9,941 nucleotides of DNA from Marinosulfonomonas sp. (GTDB lineage Bacteria; Pseudomonadota; Alphaproteobacteria; Rhodobacterales; Rhodobacteraceae), in contig JALSJL010000450.1 in NCBI GenBank assembly GCA_026989405.1, positions 1 to 9,941 on the forward strand. The letters are read 5' to 3'. Each line of letters starts with the position of its first letter. Within the stretch, counting starts at the first letter, position 1. Under the pieces are notes generated by a model that had not been told where the DNA came from, did not search any database, and was given only the letters and a program-made list of their open reading frames with translations. Positions 1 through 6,658 of this stretch are shown in pieces. Both the position numbers and the translations under genes were made by a program.

Positions 1-610
<610 letters not shown>

Positions 611-615
611 CTGAT

Positions 616-621
616 CCTCCT
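616..621 (-). promoter_or_regulatory. Ribosome binding site of katG
   Basis: The minus strand reads AGGAGG here, 5 bases before the ATG at 610. It is a perfect Shine-Dalgarno core and settles the katG start over the in-frame ATG five codons further in. Confidence 0.85.
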
Positions 622-703
622 GTGCTGGTAAATGGTCGCCGCTCCGCCCAGCCAGCCGACCGGCAACGAACGCGACATCCTGCGGGCACCATACCAGAAT
701 TTC

Positions 704-753
704 CGATAGGTGTAATTTCTTAATTTTTATCAAACCGATAAGGTTGGGCTATC
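704..753 (-). promoter_or_regulatory. Candidate katG promoter with OxyR-like site
   Basis: Plus-strand positions 727-752 read TTAT-n7-ATAA-n7-CTAT. This matches three of the four spaced tetranucleotides of the OxyR consensus (ATAG-n7-CTAT-n7-ATAG-n7-CTAT) with correct 7-base spacing; the fourth, at 716-719, does not match. TTATC-n5-GATAA at 727-741 is a perfect inverted repeat. On the minus strand a -35-like TTGATA (728-733) and a weak -10-like CTATCG (704-709) are separated by 18 bases, so the site would overlap the -35 region, as expected for activation of katG. This AT-rich patch stands out from the GC-rich surroundings. Seen: motif and spacing. Inferred: OxyR binding and promoter position. 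No oxyR gene is in the window. Confidence 0.4.
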
Positions 754-771
754 AATATATGGGTCCTGACC

Positions 772-1410
772 CTAGATGGACAGTGCCCGATTGCGCGAGT
801 TTTCAAGGTGTCTGGCAAGCTCTGCCCTGGCCCTGGCCGGGTCCCTGGTGTCCAGGGCGTCCAGTATCTTCATGTGGTCTTCGATGACCGAGACCAGAAT
901 GTCAGGCTGAATGCGGATCAGTTCCTGTCGTATCAGCCTGATCTTGATCGAGTTCGTCCGGTAGATGTCGGATATGATCCGATTGTTCATGTGGTCGATC
1001 AGCGTGTCGTGGAAGGCCCAGTCAACCTCTTGCGCGCGCGCTGCCAATGCGTCGGTGACACCCTGTTGCGCGTCATCGAGAATGGCCTGGTGGTTCTTGC
1101 GAAGCGTGCTTCGCTCGTTTTCGGTGGCGTTGACGGCGAACAGGCCGGCGGCCTCAAGTTCAAGGATCGCACGCAGCTGGAACGCGTTGCGGATCAGTTC
1201 CACGTCGATATGGGTGATCTGCATGCCGCGCTGGGGCACGGTGTGCAACAGGCCGTCCGCTTCGAGGCGCGGCACCAGTTCGCGGATGGCGCCAAGGGGC
1301 ATGCCGGTCAGGGCGCTGAGTTCTCGCTGGGTCACGAACTGGCCGGGCCGCAGCCGACGCGACAGCAGGTTTCGGGTGAAGCTGTCATAGGCCTGTTCGC
1401 GCAGCTTCAT
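772..1410 (-). CDS. GntR-family transcriptional regulator, FCD (FadR-type) subfamily
   Basis: This 212-residue protein has the usual length and layout of GntR regulators with an FCD domain. Residues 1-68 form the winged helix-turn-helix (RPGQFVTQRELSALTGMPLGAIRELVPRLEADGLL, then the wing VPQRGMQI). Residues 70-210 form the all-helical ligand-binding FCD domain. The four metal-ligand positions known in many FCD regulators appear to be present: Asp130 and His134 in VDWAFHD, His179 in EDHMKIL and His201 in ARHLEN. A carboxylic-acid effector bound through a metal ion is therefore likely. The ATG overlaps the stop of the upstream lyase-family gene (ATGA), with GGAGG 4 bases before the start, so the two are co-transcribed and probably translationally coupled. 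The probable role is repressor of this pair and of the divergent transporter operon, released by the imported substrate or an intermediate. The family is certain; target and effector are inferred. Confidence 0.93.
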   Translation of the reverse strand: MKLREQAYDSFTRNLLSRRLRPGQFVTQRELSALTGMPLGAIRELVPRLEADGLLHTVPQRGMQITHIDVELIRNAFQLRAILELEAAGLFAVNATENERSTLRKNHQAILDDAQQGVTDALAARAQEVDWAFHDTLIDHMNNRIISDIYRTNSIKIRLIRQELIRIQPDILVSVIEDHMKILDALDTRDPARARAELARHLENSRNRALSI

Positions 1411-2294
1411 GCGACCTCCGTTGGTTGGCCGCCCGATGCGACCACAGCATCATGGGCATGGGCCAGATCAAGGTGCTCGTCATCCGTTGTGGCAAGCAAT
1501 GGCGCGCGCGTATTGCGCCAGGACGGGTCATCATACTTGTGCGCAACCAGCGACTTGATCGCCGGTGTGACGGGGTATTTGAGGACCGTGCCAATCAGCG
1601 CATTCACGTCATCGTCATCCTGTCCCGATGACAGAACGCGCGCAAGGCGGGCGGGAAAAAGATTGGCGATGCCGCTGATGGTGCCCGACGCCCCAAGCCG
1701 CGCGCAGGTTGCCAGAAGGCGTTCGTCGCCGATGAGAATTTCAAGCCCCGGCAGTTCCAGCAGGCCGCGCGCCTTGTCCAGCGAGCCGGATGAGTCCTTG
1801 ACCCCCAGCACCAGGCCCGGGAACGCATTGGCAAGCCGCATGACAACCGCGTCCGGCAGTTCGACGCCAATGACCTGCGGGATGTGATACAGAATGAACC
1901 GCATGTCCGATGACGCGAAAGGCGACAGCACCTGGGCAAACCAGTTGAACAGGCCGTCATCGGGGGGCGCCGCGAAATAACAGGGCGGCGGCAGCAGAAA
2001 CCGGCGCACGCCCATGGCCCTGGCCGCCCTGATCTGGTCAATCACGTCCCCGGCGGCTGCGCCATGCAATGTCAGAATGAATCTGTCGGCATCAAACCCG
2101 GCACCCACGGCAGAGGCCACCGCGTCGCGCCGTTCGCCCTCGGACACAGAGGCCCCTTCGCCGGTCGTGCCGAAAAACGTCACCGATGTGCAACCGTCGC
2201 CCAGGGCCTTGCCGATGTGCTTTTCAAGCCGGGCGTGCGCGATGGAGCCATCGGTGTCAAACGGCGTGGTCAAGGCTGCAGAAACACCAAACAT
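1407..2294 (-). CDS. DHDPS / N-acetylneuraminate lyase superfamily enzyme (class I aldolase or dehydratase)
   Basis: This 295-residue (beta/alpha)8-barrel enzyme has the normal length of the DapA/NanA superfamily, whose members form a Schiff base with a 2-keto acid. Visible signatures are FGTTGEGASVSEGER (residues 41-55), the catalytic Tyr136 in LYHIPQVIGVEL, the Schiff-base Lys166 in GVKDSSG and SGTISGIANLFP (203-214). In true dihydrodipicolinate synthase the tyrosine is followed by YNxPxRTG with an arginine that holds the substrate carboxylate. Here the segment reads YHIPQVIG, lacking that arginine and closer to the YNIPxLSGV pattern of neuraminate lyase. A catabolic lyase, aldolase or dehydratase is thus more likely than lysine synthesis. 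The start at 2294 is preferred over in-frame ATG 2357 because AAGGGG precedes it by 8 bases, and the longer form would start inside the operator. It is first in a unit with the FCD regulator and divergent from the TRAP operon. The substrate is unknown. Confidence 0.9.
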   Translation of the reverse strand: MFGVSAALTTPFDTDGSIAHARLEKHIGKALGDGCTSVTFFGTTGEGASVSEGERRDAVASAVGAGFDADRFILTLHGAAAGDVIDQIRAARAMGVRRFLLPPPCYFAAPPDDGLFNWFAQVLSPFASSDMRFILYHIPQVIGVELPDAVVMRLANAFPGLVLGVKDSSGSLDKARGLLELPGLEILIGDERLLATCARLGASGTISGIANLFPARLARVLSSGQDDDDVNALIGTVLKYPVTPAIKSLVAHKYDDPSWRNTRAPLLATTDDEHLDLAHAHDAVVASGGQPTEVA

Positions 2295-2352
2295 TCCATT
2301 TTCCCCTTGGAAATTCAGTCTTGAAATCAGGACGGACACCGCGCCATGGACC

Positions 2353-2375
2353 AACATGTATCACTAACATGTTAG
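2353..2375. promoter_or_regulatory. Candidate operator: perfect 12-bp palindrome with a second half-similar copy
   Basis: CTAACATGTTAG at 2364-2375 is a perfect 12-bp palindrome. A second ACATGT core lies at 2354-2359 within AACATGTA, with centres 13 bp apart, so the region may hold two dimer sites on nearly the same helix face or one site plus a half site. It lies between the divergent lyase-regulator and TRAP units. A short palindrome of this kind is a plausible target for the FCD regulator encoded at 772-1410. The palindrome is seen directly; the binding partner is inferred. Confidence 0.5.
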
Positions 2376-2384
2376 CACTTGCAA
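2356..2384 (-). promoter_or_regulatory. Candidate promoter of the lyase-regulator unit
   Basis: Read on the minus strand, TTGCAA (2379-2384) is separated by 17 bases from ATACAT (2356-2361), about 60 bases upstream of the ATG at 2294. The match to -35/-10 consensus is moderate. The spacer contains the perfect palindrome at 2364-2375, the classic arrangement for repression. The promoter assignment is an inference from position and sequence only. Confidence 0.4.
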
Positions 2385-2456
2385 TTGAAAAGACCGTGTG
2401 CTTTCCTTGCTGTGCAAACGACAAGAACGCTACGGTTCCGCGTGTTGTTCCGGGTC

Positions 2457-2474
2457 CGGCAAGGTTGCTTGCCG
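2457..2474 (+). other. 7-bp perfect hairpin in the dctP leader region
   Basis: CGGCAAG-GTTG-CTTGCCG forms a 7-bp stem with a 4-base loop about 95 bases upstream of dctP. No run of T follows on either strand, so it does not look like a terminator. It may be a leader RNA structure or a second protein-binding inverted repeat. The rest of the 272-bp divergent gap (2295-2566) shows no gene; a plus-strand promoter for dctP could not be placed with confidence. Confidence 0.35.
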
Positions 2475-2566
2475 CACCCCAGGGCTTTGACACGAGGGGA
2501 AACCGTTGAAAATCATGGCTGGGGTCCGAGAAACGGGGCCTGGTTGTGGCAACTGGGAGGAACCAC

Positions 2567-3562
2567 ATGTCTATCAGCTTTTCACGACGTTTCGTGCTGT
2601 CCGCCGTCACCGCAACCGCCGTGGCGGGAATGGCCGCGGGCGCATTGGCGCAGGACAAGATAACCCTGCGCATGTCGACGCCGGCCACGGAAACCGATTT
2701 TCGCTCGGTCGGGCTGGCGACGATTTTCGCCGACGGGGTCAGCGATTTCGCGGTTTACGAGCCGCATTACAACGACACCCTGTTCAAGCAGGGCACCGAG
2801 CTTGTGGCGATTGCGCGCGGCAATCTGGACATGTCGATCACCTCGGCGCAGGAACTGGCGAAACTGATCCCCGAGTGGTCAATCTTTACCGCGGGCTACC
2901 TGATGCGCGGCCCCGAGCACCAGCGCAAGGTTTTCGAAAGCGACATCGGCAAGGAGATGTTTCAGCTGGTCGAGGACAAGCTGGGCGTCAAGCTGCTGTC
3001 GGTGATGTATTTCGGAACCCGCCAGTTGAACCTGCGCGGTGACAAGGTGATCAACACGCCGGAAGACCTGAAGGGCGTCAAGCTGCGGATGCCCGGCACC
3101 GATGCCTGGCAGTTCCTTGGCAAGGCGCTTGGGGCCGACCCGACGCCGATGGCCTTTACCGAGGTCTATACCGGCCTGCAGACCGGTGCCATAGACGGGC
3201 AGGACAACCCGCTACCGACCGACAAGGACAAGAAGTTCTACGAGGTGACCGACCAGATCGTCCTGACCGGCCACCTGGCCGACATGAACTTTCTCGCGTT
3301 TTCGAAGAGCGTCTGGGATGGCTTGACGCCCGAGCAGCAGGACGCGGTGATGAAGGCCGCCAAGGATGCCTCGGCCGCGATCACGCAATCCATTGTCGAC
3401 AACGAAGCCGAGCTTGTTTCCTTCTTCGAGGGCGAGGGGCTGAAAGTCTACACGCCGGACGTCGATGCCTTCCGCACCCGGGTTCAGAAAATGTATCTGG
3501 AGTCGGATTTTTCCAAGGATTGGCCCGAGGGCATGCTCGAGCGGATCAATGCGGTTGAGTAA
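2567..3562 (+). CDS. dctP: TRAP transporter solute-binding protein, DctP family
   Basis: This 331-residue periplasmic protein captures the substrate for the TRAP permease encoded directly downstream. Residues 1-28 are an export signal (FSRRFVLSAVTATAVAG..., likely cleavage after AGALA). The Ser-Arg-Arg at 6-8 with Val-Leu after it resembles a Tat motif, which some TRAP binding proteins use. The mature part shows the hallmark LKGVKLRMPGTDAW, with Arg174 as the expected carboxylate-binding arginine, and YTGLQTGAIDGQDNP (201-215), both diagnostic of the family. The start at 2567 is set by GGGAGGA ending 5 bases before the ATG; an in-frame upstream codon at 2546 would disrupt the signal peptide and lacks a binding site. 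It is the first gene of a four-gene operon. The substrate is expected to be an organic acid; its identity cannot be read from sequence. Confidence 0.95.
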   Translation: MSISFSRRFVLSAVTATAVAGMAAGALAQDKITLRMSTPATETDFRSVGLATIFADGVSDFAVYEPHYNDTLFKQGTELVAIARGNLDMSITSAQELAKLIPEWSIFTAGYLMRGPEHQRKVFESDIGKEMFQLVEDKLGVKLLSVMYFGTRQLNLRGDKVINTPEDLKGVKLRMPGTDAWQFLGKALGADPTPMAFTEVYTGLQTGAIDGQDNPLPTDKDKKFYEVTDQIVLTGHLADMNFLAFSKSVWDGLTPEQQDAVMKAAKDASAAITQSIVDNEAELVSFFEGEGLKVYTPDVDAFRTRVQKMYLESDFSKDWPEGMLERINAVE

Positions 3563-3571
3563 GTTCCTTTG

Positions 3572-4054
3572 ATGCGCCCTGTTCTGAAATGGCTTCAGAA
3601 GGGTGCCGACAGCGTGGCGGTGGGGCTTCTCACCGCCATTTTTCTGTCGTTCATCCTGCAGATCGTCAGCCGCTACATCGTGGGAAAGCCCCTGGGCTGG
3701 ACCCTGGAAGCCTGCCTGCTGGGCTGGTTGTGGCTTGTGTTCTGGTCGGCGGCCTTCACGCTGAAGGAAGACGACCACGTGCGTTTCACGATCTTGTATG
3801 ACAACGCGCGGCCGGGGTTGAAAAAGGTCTACATCGTCGCGACCGCCATCTGCATCGCGGGCGCCCTGGCAATTTCGCTGCCGGCAACCTGGGATTTCGT
3901 CAGCTTCATGAAGATCGAGAAAACCTCGCTGTTGAAGGTGCGCTTTGATCTTGTGTTCGGGATCTACCTGATTTTCGCGGTCGCGCTGATTGCGCGCTAC
4001 CTGTGGCGCATCGTCGGGGTGTTCACCGGCCGGGAAGGGGGCGCCCCGGAATGA
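3572..4054 (+). CDS. dctQ: TRAP transporter small permease subunit, DctQ family
   Basis: This 160-residue inner-membrane protein is the small subunit of the TRAP permease and partners the large subunit encoded next. Four hydrophobic segments are visible at about residues 13-34, 47-65, 85-104 and 126-147. The segment QIVSRYIVGKPLGWTLEAC (30-48) followed by LVFWSAAFTLKEDDHVRF (55-72) is the typical DctQ signature. The ATG at 3572 lies 9 bases after the dctP stop with only a weak ribosome binding site (GAG/AAG around 3557-3563), which suggests translation by coupling to dctP; a TTG at 3569 is a less likely start. Its stop overlaps the start of dctM by the sequence ATGA. Sequence is divergent between families, but context and signature make the call firm. 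Confidence 0.93.
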   Translation: MRPVLKWLQKGADSVAVGLLTAIFLSFILQIVSRYIVGKPLGWTLEACLLGWLWLVFWSAAFTLKEDDHVRFTILYDNARPGLKKVYIVATAICIAGALAISLPATWDFVSFMKIEKTSLLKVRFDLVFGIYLIFAVALIARYLWRIVGVFTGREGGAPE

Positions 4055-5346
4055 GCGTCGCTTTCCTGCTCTGCCTCGCCATCCTTTTCGTTCTGTCCGC
4101 CTTTGGCGCGCCGATTGCGCTGGCGATGATCGTTGCGGCCATTTCCTACCTTGGCATGACCGGGCAGGACCTGGCGCTTGCCGCCGAACAGATCATGCAG
4201 GGGCTTTACAACAGTTTCATCCTGCTGGCGGTGCCGCTGTTCATCGTTGCCGCGAACATCATGAATGCCGGCACGATCTCGGACCGGTTGCTGAATTTCT
4301 GTGTCGCGGCGGTCGGGCGGTTTCGCGGCGGGCTGGGGCATGTGAATGTGGTGGCCAGCCTGATCTTTTCCGGCATGTCCGGCTCGGCCATCGCGGATGC
4401 GGCGGGGATCGGCAAGATCATCATCCAGATGATGACAAAGGACGGGCGCTACCCGATCGGGTTCGCCGCCGCCATAACCGCGGCTTCGGCAACGATCGGG
4501 CCGATCATCCCGCCGTCCATTCCGATGGTCATGTATGCGTTGGTGTCGGATACCTCTGTGGGCTACCTGTTTCTGGGCGGCATCATGCCGGGCCTGCTGA
4601 TGGCGGCGGTGCTGATGGTCATGGTGGCGCGGATTTCGAGAAAGCGGGGCTTTGCCCTGGAAGACCCGACGCCGCTGCGCGAGCTGCCGCGCCTGACCGT
4701 CAACGCTTTCCCGGCGCTGATGATGCCGGTGATCCTGCTGTTTGGCATCTACGGTGGCGCAACGACGCCGACCGAAGCCGCCGCCGTCGCCGCAAGCTAT
4801 GCGTTCATCCTTGCGGTGGTGTTCTACCGGGCCATCAGCCTGCGCGACACCTACCGGATCATGTCCGACAGCGCCCGCTCATCGGCGGCTGTCGGGTTGA
4901 TCATCGGTGGCGCGCTGATCTTCAACTACATCGTTGCCAGCGAGAACATCCCCAATGCGGTCGCCGGATACATGCGCACGCTTGACCTGTCGCCGGTTGC
5001 CTTCCTGTTGATGGTCAACATCCTGCTCTTGCTGCTTGGCGCGGTGCTGGATGCCACCACCATCCTGCTGGTCATCATCCCGCTGTTCCTGCCGGCCGCG
5101 CGCGAGCTGGGGATTGACTTGGTGCATTTCGGCGTGATCGCCGTGGTCAACACGATGATCGGGCTGATCACGCCGCCTTACGGTGTTCTGCTGTTCGTCA
5201 TCAACGCAACGACCGGCGCGCCGATGCAGGACATGGTCCGGGAAATCTGGCCGTTCATGCTGGCGCTTGTGCTGGCGCTCATGGCGATGACCTTCATGCC
5301 GTCCATCGTGCTGTGGCTGCCGCGGATGTTCGGATATGGCGGCTGA
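4051..5346 (+). CDS. dctM: TRAP transporter large permease subunit, DctM family
   Basis: This 431-residue multi-spanning protein is the transport subunit of the TRAP system and carries the sodium-coupled substrate path. Family signatures are seen in order: FSGMSGSAIADAAGIG (106-121), GPIIPPSIPMV (150-160), FGIYGGATTPTEAAAVA (231-247), and NTMIGLITPPYG (367-378). Both hairpin-like motifs with Pro pairs expected of the ion-transporter superfamily fold are therefore present. The length is normal for DctM. The start at 4051 overlaps the dctQ stop by 4 bases, and CGGAAT plus upstream GGGAAGGGG gives a modest binding site, so coupling is likely. The 3' end overlaps the next gene by 11 bases, so the dehydrogenase belongs to the same operon. 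Confidence 0.96.
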   Translation: MSVAFLLCLAILFVLSAFGAPIALAMIVAAISYLGMTGQDLALAAEQIMQGLYNSFILLAVPLFIVAANIMNAGTISDRLLNFCVAAVGRFRGGLGHVNVVASLIFSGMSGSAIADAAGIGKIIIQMMTKDGRYPIGFAAAITAASATIGPIIPPSIPMVMYALVSDTSVGYLFLGGIMPGLLMAAVLMVMVARISRKRGFALEDPTPLRELPRLTVNAFPALMMPVILLFGIYGGATTPTEAAAVAASYAFILAVVFYRAISLRDTYRIMSDSARSSAAVGLIIGGALIFNYIVASENIPNAVAGYMRTLDLSPVAFLLMVNILLLLLGAVLDATTILLVIIPLFLPAARELGIDLVHFGVIAVVNTMIGLITPPYGVLLFVINATTGAPMQDMVREIWPFMLALVLALMAMTFMPSIVLWLPRMFGYGG

Positions 5347-6271
5347 CACGCCTTCGGGGCGCGGCCCGGTCTTGCGCGTCGGGTTGGTTGGCAAGGGTAT
5401 ATCCGGGTCTCTGACCCCGGCCATGCACGCGGCCGAAGGGCGGGCGCAGGGGCTGAACCTCCGCTACGACCTCATCGACACGGCAACCCCCGAACATCGC
5501 GGGCGGGGCCTGGCGGACATTGTCGGGGACGCGGTCCGGGACGGGTTCATCGGGCTGAACATCACCCACCCCTACAAGGAAGAGGTTGTCGGGGTTCTGG
5601 ATACGATGTCGGCAGAGGTCCGAAGGCTTGGCGCGGCCAACACGCTGGCCTTTCGCAAAGGGTCGGTCATCGGCCACAACACCGACCACATGGGGTTCGT
5701 GCGCAGTTTCGAGCGCGCCCTTCGCGCCGGGCCCGGAGACCGCGTTCTGCTTCTGGGGGCCGGTGGCGCGGGATCGGCGGTGGCCTTTGGCCTGCTCGAC
5801 CTTGGTGTGAAGAACCTGGTGATTCACGACAGGGCCAGGGGCCGTGCCGTGGCCTTGGCGCAAAAGCTTCTGGCGTGGGATCCGGCCTGGCAGGCCGACG
5901 TTCTGGATGACCCGCGGGACACCGGCAAGATCGGGCTGAGCGGGCTGGTCGACGCAACGCCAATGGGCATGCCAAGCCACCCCGGCACGGCATTCCCGCC
6001 GGCGTTGCTCAGACCCGACATGTGGGTCATGGACATCGTGTATTTTCCGCTGGAAACCGAGCTGTTGACACAGGCCCGCGCGGCGGGATGCCAAGTTGTG
6101 ACCGGGGCCGGCATGGCCGTTTGGCAAGCGGTTCTTGCCTTTGGGCTGTTCACCGGAAAACCGGCCAGCGCGACCCGGATGCAAAGGGTCTTTGCCGGTC
6201 TCGCCCGGCAGAGGGGCGAACACGCCGCCCGACACGTCACCGCCGATCCGGGCAACAGAAAGCCGCGATGA
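5336..6271 (+). CDS. Quinate/shikimate dehydrogenase-like enzyme (AroE superfamily, probably NAD-dependent)
   Basis: This 311-residue cytosolic oxidoreductase has the two AroE domains. The substrate domain shows GISGSLTPAMHAAEG (21-35), NITHPYK with catalytic Lys81, and GHNTDHMGF with Asp117. The nucleotide domain shows LLGAGGAGSA (139-148), DATPMGMPSHPG (206-217), VYFPLETELL (235-244) and GAGMAVWQAVLAFGLFTG (257-274). The TPAMHxAEG and THPYK wording resembles catabolic quinate/shikimate dehydrogenases of the QsuD type more than biosynthetic AroE. At the end of the second strand of the Rossmann fold the AroE NRTxxRA motif is replaced by DRARGRA; Asp165 there favours NAD over NADP. It overlaps dctM by 11 bases and has no clear ribosome binding site, so translation is probably coupled. 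A catabolic oxidation of the imported acid is the likely role. The exact substrate is uncertain. The roughly 35 C-terminal residues are extra and low in complexity. Confidence 0.87.
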   Translation: MAADTPSGRGPVLRVGLVGKGISGSLTPAMHAAEGRAQGLNLRYDLIDTATPEHRGRGLADIVGDAVRDGFIGLNITHPYKEEVVGVLDTMSAEVRRLGAANTLAFRKGSVIGHNTDHMGFVRSFERALRAGPGDRVLLLGAGGAGSAVAFGLLDLGVKNLVIHDRARGRAVALAQKLLAWDPAWQADVLDDPRDTGKIGLSGLVDATPMGMPSHPGTAFPPALLRPDMWVMDIVYFPLETELLTQARAAGCQVVTGAGMAVWQAVLAFGLFTGKPASATRMQRVFAGLARQRGEHAARHVTADPGNRKPR

Positions 6272-6481
6272 CCGGCAAAATGACATACCCCCGACCGCAG
6301 TGATGCGCCAAACTTGCCGGATTGCGCGCCGGGTCGCCAGACCACCGGCGATGGATGGCCAGCCGCTCAAACGCCTCGGATAACGCCCGCGCGCGGTTGT
6401 CTGCAAATGCCCGCCGCCAGATACAAGACCGGGGCTGTTTCTACCCGCTCGATGTCGTTCGCAGTGAGTATCATGGCCGGT

Positions 6482-6516
6482 CCCAAAAAGGGTAAAGGCG
6501 CGGGTTCGCCGCGCCT
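6482..6516 (-). terminator. Candidate rho-independent terminator of the minus-strand accessory genes
   Basis: AGGCGCGG (6496-6503) and CCGCGCCT (6509-6516) form a perfect 8-bp GC-rich stem with the 5-base loop GTTCG. Read on the minus strand, the stem is followed by TTACCCTTTTT, an interrupted T-rich tract. This is the expected direction for ending transcripts from the large gene that stops at 6659, about 140 bases upstream. The T tract is imperfect, so termination efficiency is uncertain. On the plus strand no T tract follows, so it does not serve the dehydrogenase operon in the standard way. Confidence 0.5.
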
Positions 6517-6619
6517 CATCCGTGTCATTCCTCCGAGTCGAACGCATGTGTTCCCGGGTTCGTTACCTCTGCCGGGATACCTCAGTCGGTCAAAAACCGG
6601 TGCAGACAATTCATCTTAC

Positions 6620-6650
6620 CCGATTTCGCGGCTGAATGCAATGAAATCGG
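6620..6650. repeat. Inverted repeat near the end of the large accessory gene
   Basis: CCGATTTC (6620-6627) and GAAATCGG (6643-6650) are perfectly complementary and separated by 15 bases, starting 8 bases beyond the stop of the large minus-strand gene. Neither side has a T run, so it is at most a weak transcript-end structure. Confidence 0.4.
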
Positions 6651-6658
6651 TGCATGGA

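Larger units (their letters stand above)
6272..6658. other. Convergent intergenic gap without a convincing gene
   Basis: This 387-bp stretch lies between the ends of two convergent genes. It holds several inverted repeats, including a strong hairpin at 6496-6516 and CCGATTTC-n15-GAAATCGG at 6620-6650, and a tRNA-5'-end-like 20-mer at 6571-6590. A minus-strand reading frame of about 50 codons begins near GGAGGAATG (6531-6539) but resembles nothing I know and runs through the strong hairpin, so it is not called as a gene. Confidence 0.6.

Noticed and set aside
761..772. Small inverted repeat GGGTC-CT-GACCC at the end of the regulator gene as a terminator
   Set aside because: The usable stem is only about 4 bp and no T run follows, so it cannot be supported as a terminator.
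808..1887. A 359-codon plus-strand frame opposite the regulator and the lyase-family gene
   Set aside because: It spans two well-supported minus-strand genes, has no recognisable motif, and its composition is that of a complementary-strand shadow.
2295..2357. Longer N-terminus for the lyase-family protein starting at the ATG at 2357
   Set aside because: The extra 21 residues are not typical of the family, no ribosome binding site precedes 2357, and that codon lies inside the candidate operator; the ATG at 2294 has AAGGGG at good spacing.
6334..6351. Inverted repeat TCGCC-n8-GGCGA after the dehydrogenase gene as its terminator
   Set aside because: The stem is only 5 bp, the loop is 8 bases and no T tract follows on the plus strand.
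6367..6539. Short minus-strand frame starting near GGAGGAATG
   Set aside because: The ribosome-binding-like sequence is too close to the first ATG, the frame runs through the strong hairpin at 6496-6516, and the product of about 50 residues resembles no known family.
4879..6547. Long minus-strand frames opposite dctM and the dehydrogenase
   Set aside because: They are Arg/His/Gln-rich shadows of well-supported plus-strand genes and lack plausible starts.
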